Positions 25,622 to 33,830 of a stretch of DNA of 64,000 bases are shown here, in pieces. The DNA comes from Brachybacterium sp042666875 (GTDB lineage: Bacteria; Actinomycetota; Actinomycetes; Actinomycetales; Dermabacteraceae), in contig NZ_JBHTCX010000010.1 in NCBI RefSeq assembly GCF_042666875.1, forward strand, positions 163,605 through 227,604. The letters are read 5' to 3'. The notes beneath the pieces are model-generated. The model ran no database searches and was not told the origin of the DNA. It worked only from the letters and a program-made list of their open reading frames with translations. Every line of letters begins with the position of its first letter. Positions within the stretch are counted from its first letter, which is position 1. The translations under genes were made by a program, and so were the position numbers.

Positions 25622-27058
25622 ATGACGCTGCGCACCGATTCCCTCGAGGCCGGCATCCGCTACGACGGATCTGCCCGCCACCTGTACCTGACAGCTCGCT
25701 CCGCGGACGCCCTCACCCCCTTCGAGGGCGAGACCACGGCCGCCGGGGACGTGCACGAGCTGACCGGCCCGCTGTCCACCACCAACGCGAAGGCCCTGCA
25801 GGCCGCATTCCCCGTGCTGCGCCCGCAGCTGATCTCCGGGCATCGCACGTCCGTGGGAACCGGCGACCGCACCGGCCTGGCGACTCCGGGCCAGGCGCGC
25901 GCCTTCGGTGCCGCCGGCGGAGACGTGATGCCCGTGCTCGCCCAGCAGTCGATCCGCGAGATGGACCGCCTGGGCCGCAGCGCCCAGTCCGTCATGGACG
26001 AAGCGGTCTTCGGACTGCTCGAGGCCGGCTGGGACCGCGGCTTCGGGGCCGACTGCGACCACATCAAGAGCACCGACGGCATCGACCGCGGGCTCGCAGC
26101 CGGCTTCACGATGTTCACCCTCGATCCGGGGGACCTCGTCGCCGACGTGACCGGCGGCGTCAGCGAGGCCGACGCCGCCGCCCTCCCCTGGGACCAGCTC
26201 GAGGACTCCCTGGCCGCCGTGAAGACGCGGTACGTCGGGATGACCGTGGACGTCGGCCACTCCCAGATCGAGGTCACCGAGGAGGACGTGCTGACGGCCG
26301 CGGTGAAGTACGGCCGCGCGGTGGTGGAGGCGATCCGCCTGTACCGCCACGCCACCGAGAACGCCCAGCACGAGATCGAGATCGAGTTCGCCGTCGACGA
26401 GACCGCGTGGCTGACCACGTTCTTCGAGCACTACTACCTGGCCTCGGAGCTGAAGCGCCTGGGGGCCTCATGGTTCAGCTTCGCCCCGCGCTACGTCGAC
26501 GGCTTCGAGAAGGGGCTGGACTTCCTGGGCGACACCGAGGAACTGCGCACCAACCTCGAGGCCCACCACGCGATCTCCGAGCAGTTCGGCGGCTACAAGA
26601 TCTCGCTGCACTCGGGCTCGGACAAGTTCTCGATCTACCCGCTGTGCGTCGAGGCCACCGACAGACACGTGCACCTGAAGACCTCGGGCACCAGCTACCT
26701 GTGCGGACTCGAGATCGTCGCCGCGCACGATCCGGAGCTGTTCGCGGCGATCTGGGACATCTCCCGCGCCTCCTACGTCAAGGCCCGCGCGAGCTACCAG
26801 GTCTCCGCCCAGGAGGACCGCACCCCGACCTCGCTGGACGGCGTGGACCTCGTGGAGCTAATCCGCTCGGACGACGCCCGCCAGATCCTCCACGTCGGCT
26901 ACGGTGACTCGCTCAACGGGACCGACGCCGCCGGCGCCTCGATCCACGACCGCTTCCTCGAGGTGGTCACCGCGCACCAGGAGCAGCACACCGACATCGT
27001 CGCCGAGCACATCGGCAGGCACCTCGCCCCGTTCGCCGCGGGGAGGTCGGGGCGCTGA
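25622..27058 (+). CDS. uxaE: tagaturonate epimerase
   Basis: A 478-residue protein matching the UxaE family, which interconverts D-tagaturonate and D-fructuronate in hexuronate catabolism. Characteristic parts are DADHIKS-like (CDHIKSTDGIDRG), the ISLHSGSDKFSIYP segment and ATDRHVHLKTSGTSYL. The fold is a TIM-like barrel with a metal held by Asp, His and Glu residues. No uxuA, uxaC, kdgK or transport gene is nearby, so the rest of the pathway must lie elsewhere. Regulation by the divergent LacI protein is likely. Confidence 0.8.
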   Translation: MTLRTDSLEAGIRYDGSARHLYLTARSADALTPFEGETTAAGDVHELTGPLSTTNAKALQAAFPVLRPQLISGHRTSVGTGDRTGLATPGQARAFGAAGGDVMPVLAQQSIREMDRLGRSAQSVMDEAVFGLLEAGWDRGFGADCDHIKSTDGIDRGLAAGFTMFTLDPGDLVADVTGGVSEADAAALPWDQLEDSLAAVKTRYVGMTVDVGHSQIEVTEEDVLTAAVKYGRAVVEAIRLYRHATENAQHEIEIEFAVDETAWLTTFFEHYYLASELKRLGASWFSFAPRYVDGFEKGLDFLGDTEELRTNLEAHHAISEQFGGYKISLHSGSDKFSIYPLCVEATDRHVHLKTSGTSYLCGLEIVAAHDPELFAAIWDISRASYVKARASYQVSAQEDRTPTSLDGVDLVELIRSDDARQILHVGYGDSLNGTDAAGASIHDRFLEVVTAHQEQHTDIVAEHIGRHLAPFAAGRSGR

Positions 27059-27090
27059 TCCCGAGCCACCGGCTGCCGGTTGCTGGGCTG

Positions 27091-27139
27091 GCTGCTGGCT
27101 GCTGGCTGCTGGCTGCTGGCTGCTGGCTGCTGGCTGCTG
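27091..27139. repeat. seven tandem copies of a 7-bp unit
   Basis: GCTGCTG is repeated seven times without error, with degenerate copies just before. It lies 32 bases after the uxaE stop. Perfect short repeats of this kind expand and contract by replication slippage. Confidence 0.9.
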
Positions 27140-27145
27140 AGGGAG

Positions 27146-27227
27146 GGTGGCACGAACTTGTAGCTGAGCGGCACGCGCCCTCCCCTCACAGGGGTCGCGG
27201 GCCGCTCAGCTACACCTTTTTGCCACC
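27146..27227. terminator. large inverted repeat between convergent genes
   Basis: The arms 27146-27172 and 27201-27227 are 27 nt each. GTAGCTGAGCGGC pairs perfectly with GCCGCTCAGCTAC, and GGTGGCA with TGCCACC, separated by a mismatched 7-nt section holding a T-run (CCTTTTTG) on the plus strand. A small CCCC/GGGG hairpin sits in the loop. It probably ends transcription from uxaE and from the minus-strand gene. Confidence 0.6.
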
Positions 27228-27311
27228 GGCCCGCGGCGCCGTGCCGTCGAGCAGGACCGGCCCCACGCTGTGCACCGCGCAGGGTGGGCTGCGCAGGTCA
27301 GGCCACGCAGG

Positions 27312-27812
27312 TCAGGAGATCGACCGCTTGGGCATCGTCCACGGCACCACGACCAGGAGGATGACCAGCAGCGTCGCCAGCAGCGCCCCGATGACGGCGG
27401 CCTCCACGCGGCCCAGGACCACGTCGACGACGAATACAGCGACGCCCGTCAGCAACAGCGCCAGCAGCACGATCGCCGCCATCAGCAGCCGGTTGGCGAT
27501 GCGCACCATCTCGTCCTTGACGCGCTGGCGGAACAGGCGCCGGTGGATCCCGACCGGGGTGAGCAGCAGGGCGACGATCACCAGCGCCAACAGCAGCAGT
27601 CCGAGGTACAGGTAGATCTGGAACTGATCGAGCTGGTCGAAGCGGGACTGGAAGGGCAGCACGATAAGGAAGGCGGCGAGGATCTGCGACCCCGTCTGGA
27701 GCACGCGGATCTCCTGGAGCAGCTCGTTCCAGTTCCGATCGAGCTTCTGGGCCTCGGTCTCGTCACGGCTGTATCCCCAGCCGACCTCGGATGACTCCTG
27801 CTCCGCGCGCAT
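27312..27812 (-). CDS. DUF6328-type membrane protein
   Basis: A 166-residue protein with a soluble N-terminus (RDETEAQKLDRNWNELLQEIRV), then four predicted membrane helices (about 48-65, 72-92, 112-135, 140-160). The NWNELLQEIRVLQTG start followed by QILAAFLIVLPF fits an actinobacterial family sometimes labelled antiporter-like, without proven function. The ATG at 27812 is chosen; another ATG 27 bases earlier is in frame. Neither has a strong ribosome binding site. Confidence 0.7.
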   Translation of the reverse strand: MRAEQESSEVGWGYSRDETEAQKLDRNWNELLQEIRVLQTGSQILAAFLIVLPFQSRFDQLDQFQIYLYLGLLLLALVIVALLLTPVGIHRRLFRQRVKDEMVRIANRLLMAAIVLLALLLTGVAVFVVDVVLGRVEAAVIGALLATLLVILLVVVPWTMPKRSIS

Positions 27813-27900
27813 GGCCGTCAGTGTAGGGACGGTGGTCATGGAGCGCGAGGCCGAGCGGTAGGTGCCAGGATGAGGGTACGAGCGTCGGAAGGAGACGGTG

Positions 27901-28914
27901 GTGCTGGGATCGTTGATCTGGACGGCGTTCTGGTGGGCGGTGTACCTGCTGGTGTTCCGGCAGGACCGTCGGCGGGTGCGCAACGGGGTGCTGCTGCTGA
28001 TCGCCCTGAACGCGAGCGTCTCGCTGGTGACTCGGCTCGTCTCCACGCTGCCTCTGGGCAATCTGTTCGCCCTCGCCGTGGGGATCGTCTCGCTGCTGGG
28101 CGTGCTCGCCCTCGGCGTGTTCATGGTCGCCAACGGGCTGACGATGGTGCGCAAGGAGGGGCGCTCGCTGGGCAACCTGCTGTCGGGTCTGGCCGGGGCT
28201 GCTCTGCTCGCCGCTCCCTGGGTCGCGGCCGCCCTGGTGCTGACGATGGCGCCGCTCGCGATCGGTGCTGGTGCCCTGCTGGCGCTGGTCTCGCTGCACG
28301 TGGGCATCGCGTTCCTGGTTTTCCTGTGCGCCTCGGTGCCCTACCAGCTCTTTCCTCGGCAGCTGGAGACCACCGGCATCATCGTCCACGGCTCGGGGCT
28401 GATCAACGGGAAGGTCAGCAAGCTGCTGCGGGGACGCCTTGATCGTGCGGTCGCCGAGCGGGACCGGCTGCTGGCGGCGGGTCTCGACCCGTTGCTGGTC
28501 CCCTCCGGCGGCAAGGGCGAGGACGAGCTTCGCCCGGAGGGCGAGGCGATGGCCGAATACCTGATCGACGAGGTCGGGATCCCCGCCGATCGGGTGCACG
28601 CCGAGACCGAATCCCGCACCACCGAGGAGAACGTGATCCTCTCCCACCGGATCCTCGACGAGGCCGGCCACCAGGGGCCGTACATCGTCGCGACCTCTCG
28701 GTACCACGCCTTCCGCGCCGCCCTGCTGGCGCGACGGCTGGGCTTCGCCGATGAAGCCGTCGGCGGGCGCACTGCCTTCTACTACGTACCCAGCGCCACC
28801 CTGCGCGAGTTCATCGCAGTGATGTCGTACCACAAGGTGTGGAACGCGGTGCTGCTGCTCCCGTCTCTGGCGTTCGTGGCCCTACTGGTCAGAGCAGCTT
28901 TCCTGGCGCCCTGA
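27901..28914 (+). CDS. YdcF family (DUF218) membrane protein
   Basis: A 337-residue protein with four or five membrane helices in the first 165 residues, then a cytoplasmic or extracytoplasmic DUF218 domain, one more helix and a short tail. The DUF218 signature is seen as VPSGGKGEDELRPEGEAMAEY, then ESRTTEENVILS. The E. coli relatives SanA and ElyC act in envelope and peptidoglycan homeostasis. Of two adjacent GTG codons I use 27901, which is better spaced from AGGAG (27890-27894). Confidence 0.83.
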   Translation: MLGSLIWTAFWWAVYLLVFRQDRRRVRNGVLLLIALNASVSLVTRLVSTLPLGNLFALAVGIVSLLGVLALGVFMVANGLTMVRKEGRSLGNLLSGLAGAALLAAPWVAAALVLTMAPLAIGAGALLALVSLHVGIAFLVFLCASVPYQLFPRQLETTGIIVHGSGLINGKVSKLLRGRLDRAVAERDRLLAAGLDPLLVPSGGKGEDELRPEGEAMAEYLIDEVGIPADRVHAETESRTTEENVILSHRILDEAGHQGPYIVATSRYHAFRAALLARRLGFADEAVGGRTAFYYVPSATLREFIAVMSYHKVWNAVLLLPSLAFVALLVRAAFLAP

Positions 28915-28997
28915 GGAGAGCACGGTCCCGCTGCAGGCCGAAGCCCTGCGGCGGGCCGAACGCTCCCTCACGGCAACTGGTCGGACCCGACAGTCGT

Positions 28998-29615
28998 TCA
29001 GCCGCGCTCGTCCAGGGCGCGCACGCCCCGCCACGCGGCGGGGATCAGCAGGGCGGCGAGCAGCGCCTTGACCACGCCGCCGGGGATGAACGGCCACACT
29101 CCCGCGGCCAGGATGCCCCCGAGGCCGAGCTCCGCGCCCATCACGGCGTTGAGGATCATCGCCAGGTAGGGCACGCCGATCAGGAACGGGACGGCGCTGG
29201 CGGCGACGAAGCCGGCCATGGCCCCGAGCGGCCTGCGGTCCCAGGCACGCTCGGCGAACCAGCCGGCCACGAAGGCCGCGGGCACGAAGCCGAGGATGAA
29301 CCCGAAGCTGGGCGAGAGCACCGCGGCGGGGCCGCCGGTGAACTCCGCGAAGATCGGGGCTCCGGCGAGGCCGGCGAGCAGGTAGGTGAGCATCGCGGCC
29401 GCACCGCGGCGAGAGCCCAGGGCGGCACCGACTAGGATCACCCCGAGGGTCTGCCCTGTGATCGGGACCAGGGGCAGCGGGATCGTGACCTGCGCGAGGA
29501 GTGCGACCACGGCGGTTCCCGCCAGGACCAGGACGGCATCGCGCAGGCGGGTGCGGTGCGGGGTCAGGGCATCGGCCAGGACGGGACGGCGGGCCGGGAC
29601 GGCGATCGCGGACAT
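28998..29615 (-). CDS. bioY: biotin transporter BioY
   Basis: A 205-residue S-component of an ECF transporter, with about six membrane helices. The family pattern is clear: PLPLVPITGQTLGVILVGAALGSRRGA and SPSFGFILGFVPAAFVAG. BioY binds biotin and works with a shared EcfAA'T energising module or, at lower capacity, alone. No bioMN or ecf genes are adjacent. GAGGAGCC precedes the ATG. Confidence 0.92.
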   Translation of the reverse strand: MSAIAVPARRPVLADALTPHRTRLRDAVLVLAGTAVVALLAQVTIPLPLVPITGQTLGVILVGAALGSRRGAAAMLTYLLAGLAGAPIFAEFTGGPAAVLSPSFGFILGFVPAAFVAGWFAERAWDRRPLGAMAGFVAASAVPFLIGVPYLAMILNAVMGAELGLGGILAAGVWPFIPGGVVKALLAALLIPAAWRGVRALDERG

Positions 29616-29742
29616 CGGGCTCCTCAGGGTGATGGTCGGCGGAAGAGGACAGCCTAGAACACGCGGGGCCTCACCGGCTTCTCACGCTCACCTGCCCGCA
29701 GTACGCCGCGGATCCCTCGCCCGCGCAGTTCGCGTGGCGTGA

Positions 29743-31236
29743 TCACAGTCGCGCGATGACGCCGAGTTCGGTGCGGGTCCACCAGTTCCCCGTCTCCCGC
29801 CGTTCGGCGGCGGTGGCGTAGCGGTACTCGTAGTACTTCACGCGCAGGGCGGTCGGTGCGGCGCCGTCGAAGGGGTCGGTGCGCAGCAGCCGGCGGATCG
29901 CGGGGTCGCCCTCGCGCAGCTTCTCCAGCAGCGCCACGAACCAGGCCTGGGCGCCGGGGCGCAGCGCGAGGAACCACATCTGCCAGTCCAAGCGCAAGTG
30001 ATATGGCGCGAACTGGCGCGAGCGCCGTCGCACGTCGCCGGGCTTGCCCTTGAACTCGTAGGGCCGCCAGGCCTCGTCGTCGGCCGATTCGGGGTCCTCG
30101 GCCAGGGTGCCCTCGATGACCACTTCGAAGCGGCGCTCGGTCATGGAGCCGAAGGCACCGTAGGCATTGACCAGATGGAAGCGGTTGAAGCTGGCGTTCA
30201 TCAGCTGGTAGCGGGAGAAGAGGTTCTTCAGCGGCTTCCAGCTCAGCACCGCGAGGAACACGAACACGGCGATGATCAGGAGGTGCCACCACAGCGGCGA
30301 GGCCTCGCCGCCTTCCGTGCCCGTCGTGCCGTCGGGCCCGATCGGGAGGTTCTGCCAGCCCCAGCCGGGCCAGGGGCCGCCGACGATCCAGCGCAGGAAG
30401 GAATCGCTGATCGCGGAGAAGGCGACGATGATCGTCAGCCAGTTCAGCCAGGCATAGTTGCCGGTGACCACCAGGAACAGCTGGCTGAGGATGACCAGGA
30501 CGGCCGCGATCGAGGCGATGGGCTGGGGCAGGAGCACCAGCCAGATCACGCCCAGCTGGATCGCGTGGCTGCCCAGTACCTCGAGGCGGTGCCACCAGTG
30601 GGGTGTCAGATGCGCCCGGCGGCTGAGCGGGTTGGGCATCGGCTGGGTCTGGTGGTGATGGTCCATCGCGGTCAGGTCGCGCCAGGACTGATCCCCGCGC
30701 ATCTTGATCATCCCGGCACCGAACTCGAGCCGGATCAGCATCCAACGCAGGAACCACAGGATCAGCAGCGGCGGCGCGACCTGGTGCGAGCCCAGGAAAC
30801 CGACGATGAAGCCGCACTCCAGCAGCATCGACTCCCAGCCGAAGCTGTAGAACGTCTGGCCGACGGAGTGGATCGAGAGGTAGAGACCCCACATGATCAG
30901 GAACACCGGGATCGTGGTCCACGCCGGCCCCAGCTGGGCGATGCCGAGCACGACGGACAGGCCCAGCACGATGCCCGCCACGCACATGATCCGCAGCAGC
31001 CGGTCGCTGTAGGGGGTGCGCCGCCAGTGGAACAGGCTCGGCGCGTGACGCGCGCCGGGCCGCTCGAAATACTCCGGCACGGGCAGCAGGCCCCGCTCCC
31101 CCAGCAGCGCCGGGAACTGGTTCAGGGTGGAGAGGAAGGCGAGCACGAACACGGCGGCGACGCCGCGCAGGATGACCTCGCGGGCGATCGTGTAGTCGTG
31201 CCCGTCCAGCAGTGCCAGCCAGTTCGTCCACTCCAC
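29743..31236 (-). CDS. lipase maturation factor family membrane protein
   Basis: A 497-residue polytopic protein of the LMF1/LMF2 family. The N-terminal part has about nine membrane helices including FGWESMLLECGF and RWMLIRLEFGAGMIKMRGD. The C-terminal soluble part is the conserved LMF domain: VNAYGAFGSMTERRFEVVIEG, WRPYEFKGKPGD and APYHLRLDWQMWF. Animal homologues help lipases fold in the ER; the bacterial role is unknown. I prefer GTG 31236, which has GGAGGTGA 5 nt upstream; a GTG at 31245 overlaps that sequence. Confidence 0.85.
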   Translation of the reverse strand: MEWTNWLALLDGHDYTIAREVILRGVAAVFVLAFLSTLNQFPALLGERGLLPVPEYFERPGARHAPSLFHWRRTPYSDRLLRIMCVAGIVLGLSVVLGIAQLGPAWTTIPVFLIMWGLYLSIHSVGQTFYSFGWESMLLECGFIVGFLGSHQVAPPLLILWFLRWMLIRLEFGAGMIKMRGDQSWRDLTAMDHHHQTQPMPNPLSRRAHLTPHWWHRLEVLGSHAIQLGVIWLVLLPQPIASIAAVLVILSQLFLVVTGNYAWLNWLTIIVAFSAISDSFLRWIVGGPWPGWGWQNLPIGPDGTTGTEGGEASPLWWHLLIIAVFVFLAVLSWKPLKNLFSRYQLMNASFNRFHLVNAYGAFGSMTERRFEVVIEGTLAEDPESADDEAWRPYEFKGKPGDVRRRSRQFAPYHLRLDWQMWFLALRPGAQAWFVALLEKLREGDPAIRRLLRTDPFDGAAPTALRVKYYEYRYATAAERRETGNWWTRTELGVIARL

Positions 31237-31329
31237 GGTGCTCACCTCCGGGTCTCGGATGCTCTTTGATTGTGCCGCGGTCGGCGGCCGACGTCAGCTG
31301 ACCCGTCCGACCGGTTCCACGGTGCCGGA

Positions 31330-32109
31330 TCAGCCTCGGCGCCGCTCCGGCCCGGACAGCGCGAAGGCCTCGGCCCAGTGCGCGGGGTCCACGTCCCGGG
31401 GAAGGGCGCGAGGGTGATAGCCGAAGCGGTCGCAGAAGGTACGGGCCTGCCGGGCGGTCAGTCCCCCGCTGCGACGAAGGATCTGTTCGATCCCGCGGCC
31501 GGGCCCGGTGAAGACGTCCCGTACCAGCCGGTGGTATGCCCGACGGTCCGCAGCCGGGACGAGCGGCTCCCGCCGTCGGCGGATGATCAGCAGGCCGGAG
31601 TCGACGCTGGGCCGGGGCCTGAAGGCTGTCGCGGGGATCCGGCGGTCCAGGGAGACCTCGAACCACGGCCACCACTGCGCGGTCATCATGGTCACCCCGC
31701 CCACGCCGGCGCGCTTGCGCGCGACCTCCCATTGCGTGATGAGCAGGGCGTCGCTCCAGCCGCCGGCGCGGAACAGATGCCGCAGGGCGGGAGTGGTGAG
31801 GTGATAGGGCAGGTTGGCCACGAGCGTGGACCCCGCCGGCGGGGCATGGCGCAGGATGTCGCCGCACCGGACCGTGACGTGTGCCGGGACTCGCCGGGAC
31901 AGCGCGTGTGCGGTGCGCTCGTCGATCTCCACCGCCTCGAGCGGTCGGCCCAGACGGGACAGCGGCAGGGTCAGGGCGCCGTCGCCGGCGCCCCACTCGA
32001 CGATGGCGCCGTCGGTGGCGGCGACGAGCTCGACGATGCGGCCGATGACACGGCGGTCGCGCAGGAAGTTCTGGCCCAGTTCATGGGCTCCGGGATGGTG
32101 ACGATGCAC
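31330..32109 (-). CDS. erm: 23S rRNA (adenine-N6) methyltransferase, Erm family
   Basis: A 259-residue Rossmann methyltransferase. The family start ELGQNFLRD, the S-adenosylmethionine loop VEWGAGDGALTL and the catalytic NLPYHLTTPALRHLF are all present. Erm enzymes methylate A2058 of 23S rRNA and cause macrolide, lincosamide and streptogramin B resistance; KsgA/RsmA share the fold. The Erm choice rests on the HELGQNFL start, the absence of usual KsgA neighbours and the upstream leader-peptide attenuator. The start is GTG with AGGAG 7 nt upstream; that site lies within a hairpin. Confidence 0.85.
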   Translation of the reverse strand: MHRHHPGAHELGQNFLRDRRVIGRIVELVAATDGAIVEWGAGDGALTLPLSRLGRPLEAVEIDERTAHALSRRVPAHVTVRCGDILRHAPPAGSTLVANLPYHLTTPALRHLFRAGGWSDALLITQWEVARKRAGVGGVTMMTAQWWPWFEVSLDRRIPATAFRPRPSVDSGLLIIRRRREPLVPAADRRAYHRLVRDVFTGPGRGIEQILRRSGGLTARQARTFCDRFGYHPRALPRDVDPAHWAEAFALSGPERRRG

Positions 32110-32112
32110 GGT

Positions 32113-32137
32113 GGCTCCTCGGGGAAAGGCAGGAGCC
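32113..32137 (-). promoter_or_regulatory. erm attenuator hairpin 3, sequesters the erm ribosome binding site
   Basis: GGCTCCT (32113-32119) and AGGAGCC (32131-32137) form a perfect 7-bp stem with an 11-nt loop. On the minus-strand message the 3' arm is AGGAGCC, the erm ribosome binding site 3 bases before the GTG. When the stem forms, erm translation should be off. Confidence 0.75.
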
Positions 32138-32149
32138 GGGCAGCATGAA

Positions 32150-32180
32150 GCGCCGCCCGGCGGTGGACCGGGGGCGGCGC
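32150..32180 (-). promoter_or_regulatory. erm attenuator hairpin 2
   Basis: GCGCCGCCC (32150-32158) and GGGCGGCGC (32172-32180) pair perfectly over 9 bp. It lies between the leader hairpin and the RBS hairpin. Confidence 0.65.
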
Positions 32181-32201
32181 GGAATCGTCAGAGGGTAGTC
32201 G

Positions 32202-32230
32202 GGATCCGCGCCGTCAGCGGCGGCGGATCC
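32202..32230 (-). promoter_or_regulatory. erm attenuator hairpin 1, overlapping the leader ORF
   Basis: GGATCCGCGCCG (32202-32213) pairs with 32218-32230 over 12 bp with one bulged base and a 4-nt loop. It covers the last four codons and stop of the leader, so a ribosome stalled there would open it. Confidence 0.7.
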
Positions 32231-32252
32231 GAACGAATATCGAGGCACTCAT
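32214..32252 (-). CDS. erm leader peptide, 12 aa
   Basis: ATG to TGA encodes MSASIFVRIRRR. SIFV is identical to the macrolide-dependent stalling segment of the ErmC leader (within SIFVI), and R-I-R resembles the +x+ stalling motif (RLR) of ErmD-type leaders. It lies 104 bases upstream of erm with three hairpins between. No ribosome binding site precedes the ATG, but a -10 is 7 nt upstream, consistent with leaderless translation. Confidence 0.75.
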   Translation of the reverse strand: MSASIFVRIRRR

Positions 32253-32259
32253 GAAGACG

Positions 32260-32288
32260 ACGGTACGAACGAGTGCGGAGGGGAGCAA
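32260..32288 (-). promoter_or_regulatory. promoter of the erm leader
   Basis: On the minus strand TTGCTC (32283-32288), a 17-bp spacer and TACCGT (32260-32265), ending 7 nt before the leader ATG. An AT-rich patch (GAAATTCCA, 32289-32298) sits directly upstream of the -35, as in promoters activated by WhiB7; that link is inferred. Confidence 0.55.
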
Positions 32289-32393
32289 TGGAATTTCTGG
32301 TCGGCGGTCCCTGCGCATGGGCACCCCGACCGCACTCGGCTCGCCACGGTCGCGGCCGTCATCTGCGGCAGCGCGGTGATCTGCGGCCGTCCG

Positions 32394-33131
32394 CTATCCG
32401 GTCAGGCCGGGCAATGACGGCACAGACAGATGCGGGGACACCGCCGTCCAGGCCCACCAGGTGGCGGCGGCCAGGACGAGGACGAACGTGAGGTTCCACA
32501 GCCAGGCCGGCAGCGGCGAGAGCTGGGCGAGCTGGGCCGGGTCATCCGAACGGCCGCCTGAGCTCATCACGGCGCCCAGGTGGCGCCACGCGCCGATCAG
32601 CAGGAACGCGCCTGCGGCGAGGGTGATCAGGGCATTCAGCGCCGCGCCGCCCCACCACCAGGCGGCACCGACGCCGGCGGCCGTGGCGAGCACCGCCAGC
32701 AGCGTGTGGCCTGAGCGGGTGAACACGAGCGAGAGGACCAGCACCACGAAAGCGGCGAACAGGGCGGTGCGAGCCCATCCGTGCAGAGCGATCTGGATCA
32801 GCAGCGTCCCGAGGATGGCGGGGGCCGGATAGCCGGCCCAGGTCGAGGCGAGGCGGCCCAGGCCGCGACGGGGGCCGACGGTCACGGCGTGGCCGGACAT
32901 GTCGGCGCTGACGACGAAGCCGGTGAAGCGGCGGCCGACCAGGATGCCGATGGCGGCATGGCCGAGCTCGTGGACGATGGTCACTGCGAGCCGCGCGAGT
33001 CGCCACACGGACGGCAGCACCACGGCGGCGAGCGCCGCGGCGAGGGAGAGCATGATCCACCAGCCCGGCTCGGGTGCCGTGCCGGGGGCGACGCGCTCCC
33101 AGATCTCACCGGCAAGGTTCTGCAGATCCAT
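32394..33131 (-). CDS. M50 family metalloprotease-like membrane protein
   Basis: A 245-residue polytopic protein with the zinc-protease motif HELGH in a membrane helix (about residue 54-58) and several further helices. It resembles the M50B-like group widespread in actinobacteria, where it is generally annotated from this motif only. A second-domain NPDG or LDG-type metal ligand is not obvious, so activity is unproven. The only upstream ATG is at 33131, with a weak ribosome binding site. The stop is TAG. Confidence 0.8.
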   Translation of the reverse strand: MDLQNLAGEIWERVAPGTAPEPGWWIMLSLAAALAAVVLPSVWRLARLAVTIVHELGHAAIGILVGRRFTGFVVSADMSGHAVTVGPRRGLGRLASTWAGYPAPAILGTLLIQIALHGWARTALFAAFVVLVLSLVFTRSGHTLLAVLATAAGVGAAWWWGGAALNALITLAAGAFLLIGAWRHLGAVMSSGGRSDDPAQLAQLSPLPAWLWNLTFVLVLAAATWWAWTAVSPHLSVPSLPGLTG

Positions 33132-33252
33132 CCGGCCATGGTGCCAGTCGCGCCGAGGGGGTACCTGGGAGTGGAACCCGACTGTCCGGGGGCAGGTCAC
33201 GGAGGTTCGGTGGACGACGTGTGAAATCTCTTCGGCCGGCGCATCCGCGCCG

Positions 33253-33258
33253 TACGGT
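33253..33258 (+). promoter_or_regulatory. -10 element of gene 33266 (leaderless)
   Basis: TACGGT ends 7 nt before the ATG at 33266. No ribosome binding site is seen. Confidence 0.4.
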
Positions 33259-33265
33259 GACGCCC

Positions 33266-33727
33266 ATGGGAACCCGCGCCGTTGTGCCCGCACGCGTCTC
33301 GCTGACGATTCTCGCTGCAGGCGCGGTTCTGCTGCTTCCCGCACTGCCCCGCGAATCACACCTGACCGGACAGATGTATCCGGAGGTCTCGCACCTCGTG
33401 ATCCCCTATGCGGTCGCCGCTGATCTCACGGTTCTCAGCGGCCTCGTGGTCCTCCTGGCGCTCTGGCGACTCCTCGCACTCGCTGCCGGCGATCGAGCGT
33501 TCACGAGCGCGTCGCTGACATGGCTGCACGTGCTCAGGCTCGCGATCGCTCTGATGGCCGCGTTCCCCGTCATCGTGGCGCTGCATCTGCTGGTGGTCGT
33601 CTCGCTCGGCGGGCCGGGTGTGGTGCTCGCCCTGGGCGCCGGGGTGGCAGGGGGCGCAGCGGGCTTCTTCGTGGTGACCGTGATGCGCGAGGTCGTACGC
33701 GCCGAGGTGGTCGCCCGCCGCCCGTGA
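33266..33727 (+). CDS. small DUF2975-like membrane protein
   Basis: A 153-residue protein with four membrane helices (about 10-28, 45-70, 88-110, 116-138) and short loops. Layout and sequence, including RAFTSASLTWLHVLRL in the middle loop, resemble DUF2975 proteins such as the one at 40152. Unlike that gene it has no XRE partner. The ATG follows a -10 by 7 nt. Function unknown. Confidence 0.6.
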   Translation: MGTRAVVPARVSLTILAAGAVLLLPALPRESHLTGQMYPEVSHLVIPYAVAADLTVLSGLVVLLALWRLLALAAGDRAFTSASLTWLHVLRLAIALMAAFPVIVALHLLVVVSLGGPGVVLALGAGVAGGAAGFFVVTVMREVVRAEVVARRP

Positions 33728-33830
33728 AGAGCACACGTGCCGCCCCGTCCGCGCGGCACCATGGCACACTGTGCCGATCCGTCGACGCCGACCGATCGGC
33801 GCCCATCCCAGGAACCAGGTGGCCCCCGCG

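Noticed and set aside
27091..27139. Heptamer array considered as a CRISPR or other spacer array
   Set aside because: The units are contiguous with no spacers, so it is a simple tandem repeat.
29654..31996. A 780-codon minus-strand frame overlapping the lipase maturation factor and erm
   Set aside because: It is out of frame with both genes and has an Arg/Pro-rich composition typical of shadows.
31330..32109. Reading erm as the housekeeping KsgA/RsmA dimethyltransferase
   Set aside because: The HELGQNFL start and the drug-stalling type leader with a sequestered ribosome binding site fit Erm; KsgA genes are not controlled this way and usually neighbour ispE or similar genes, absent here.
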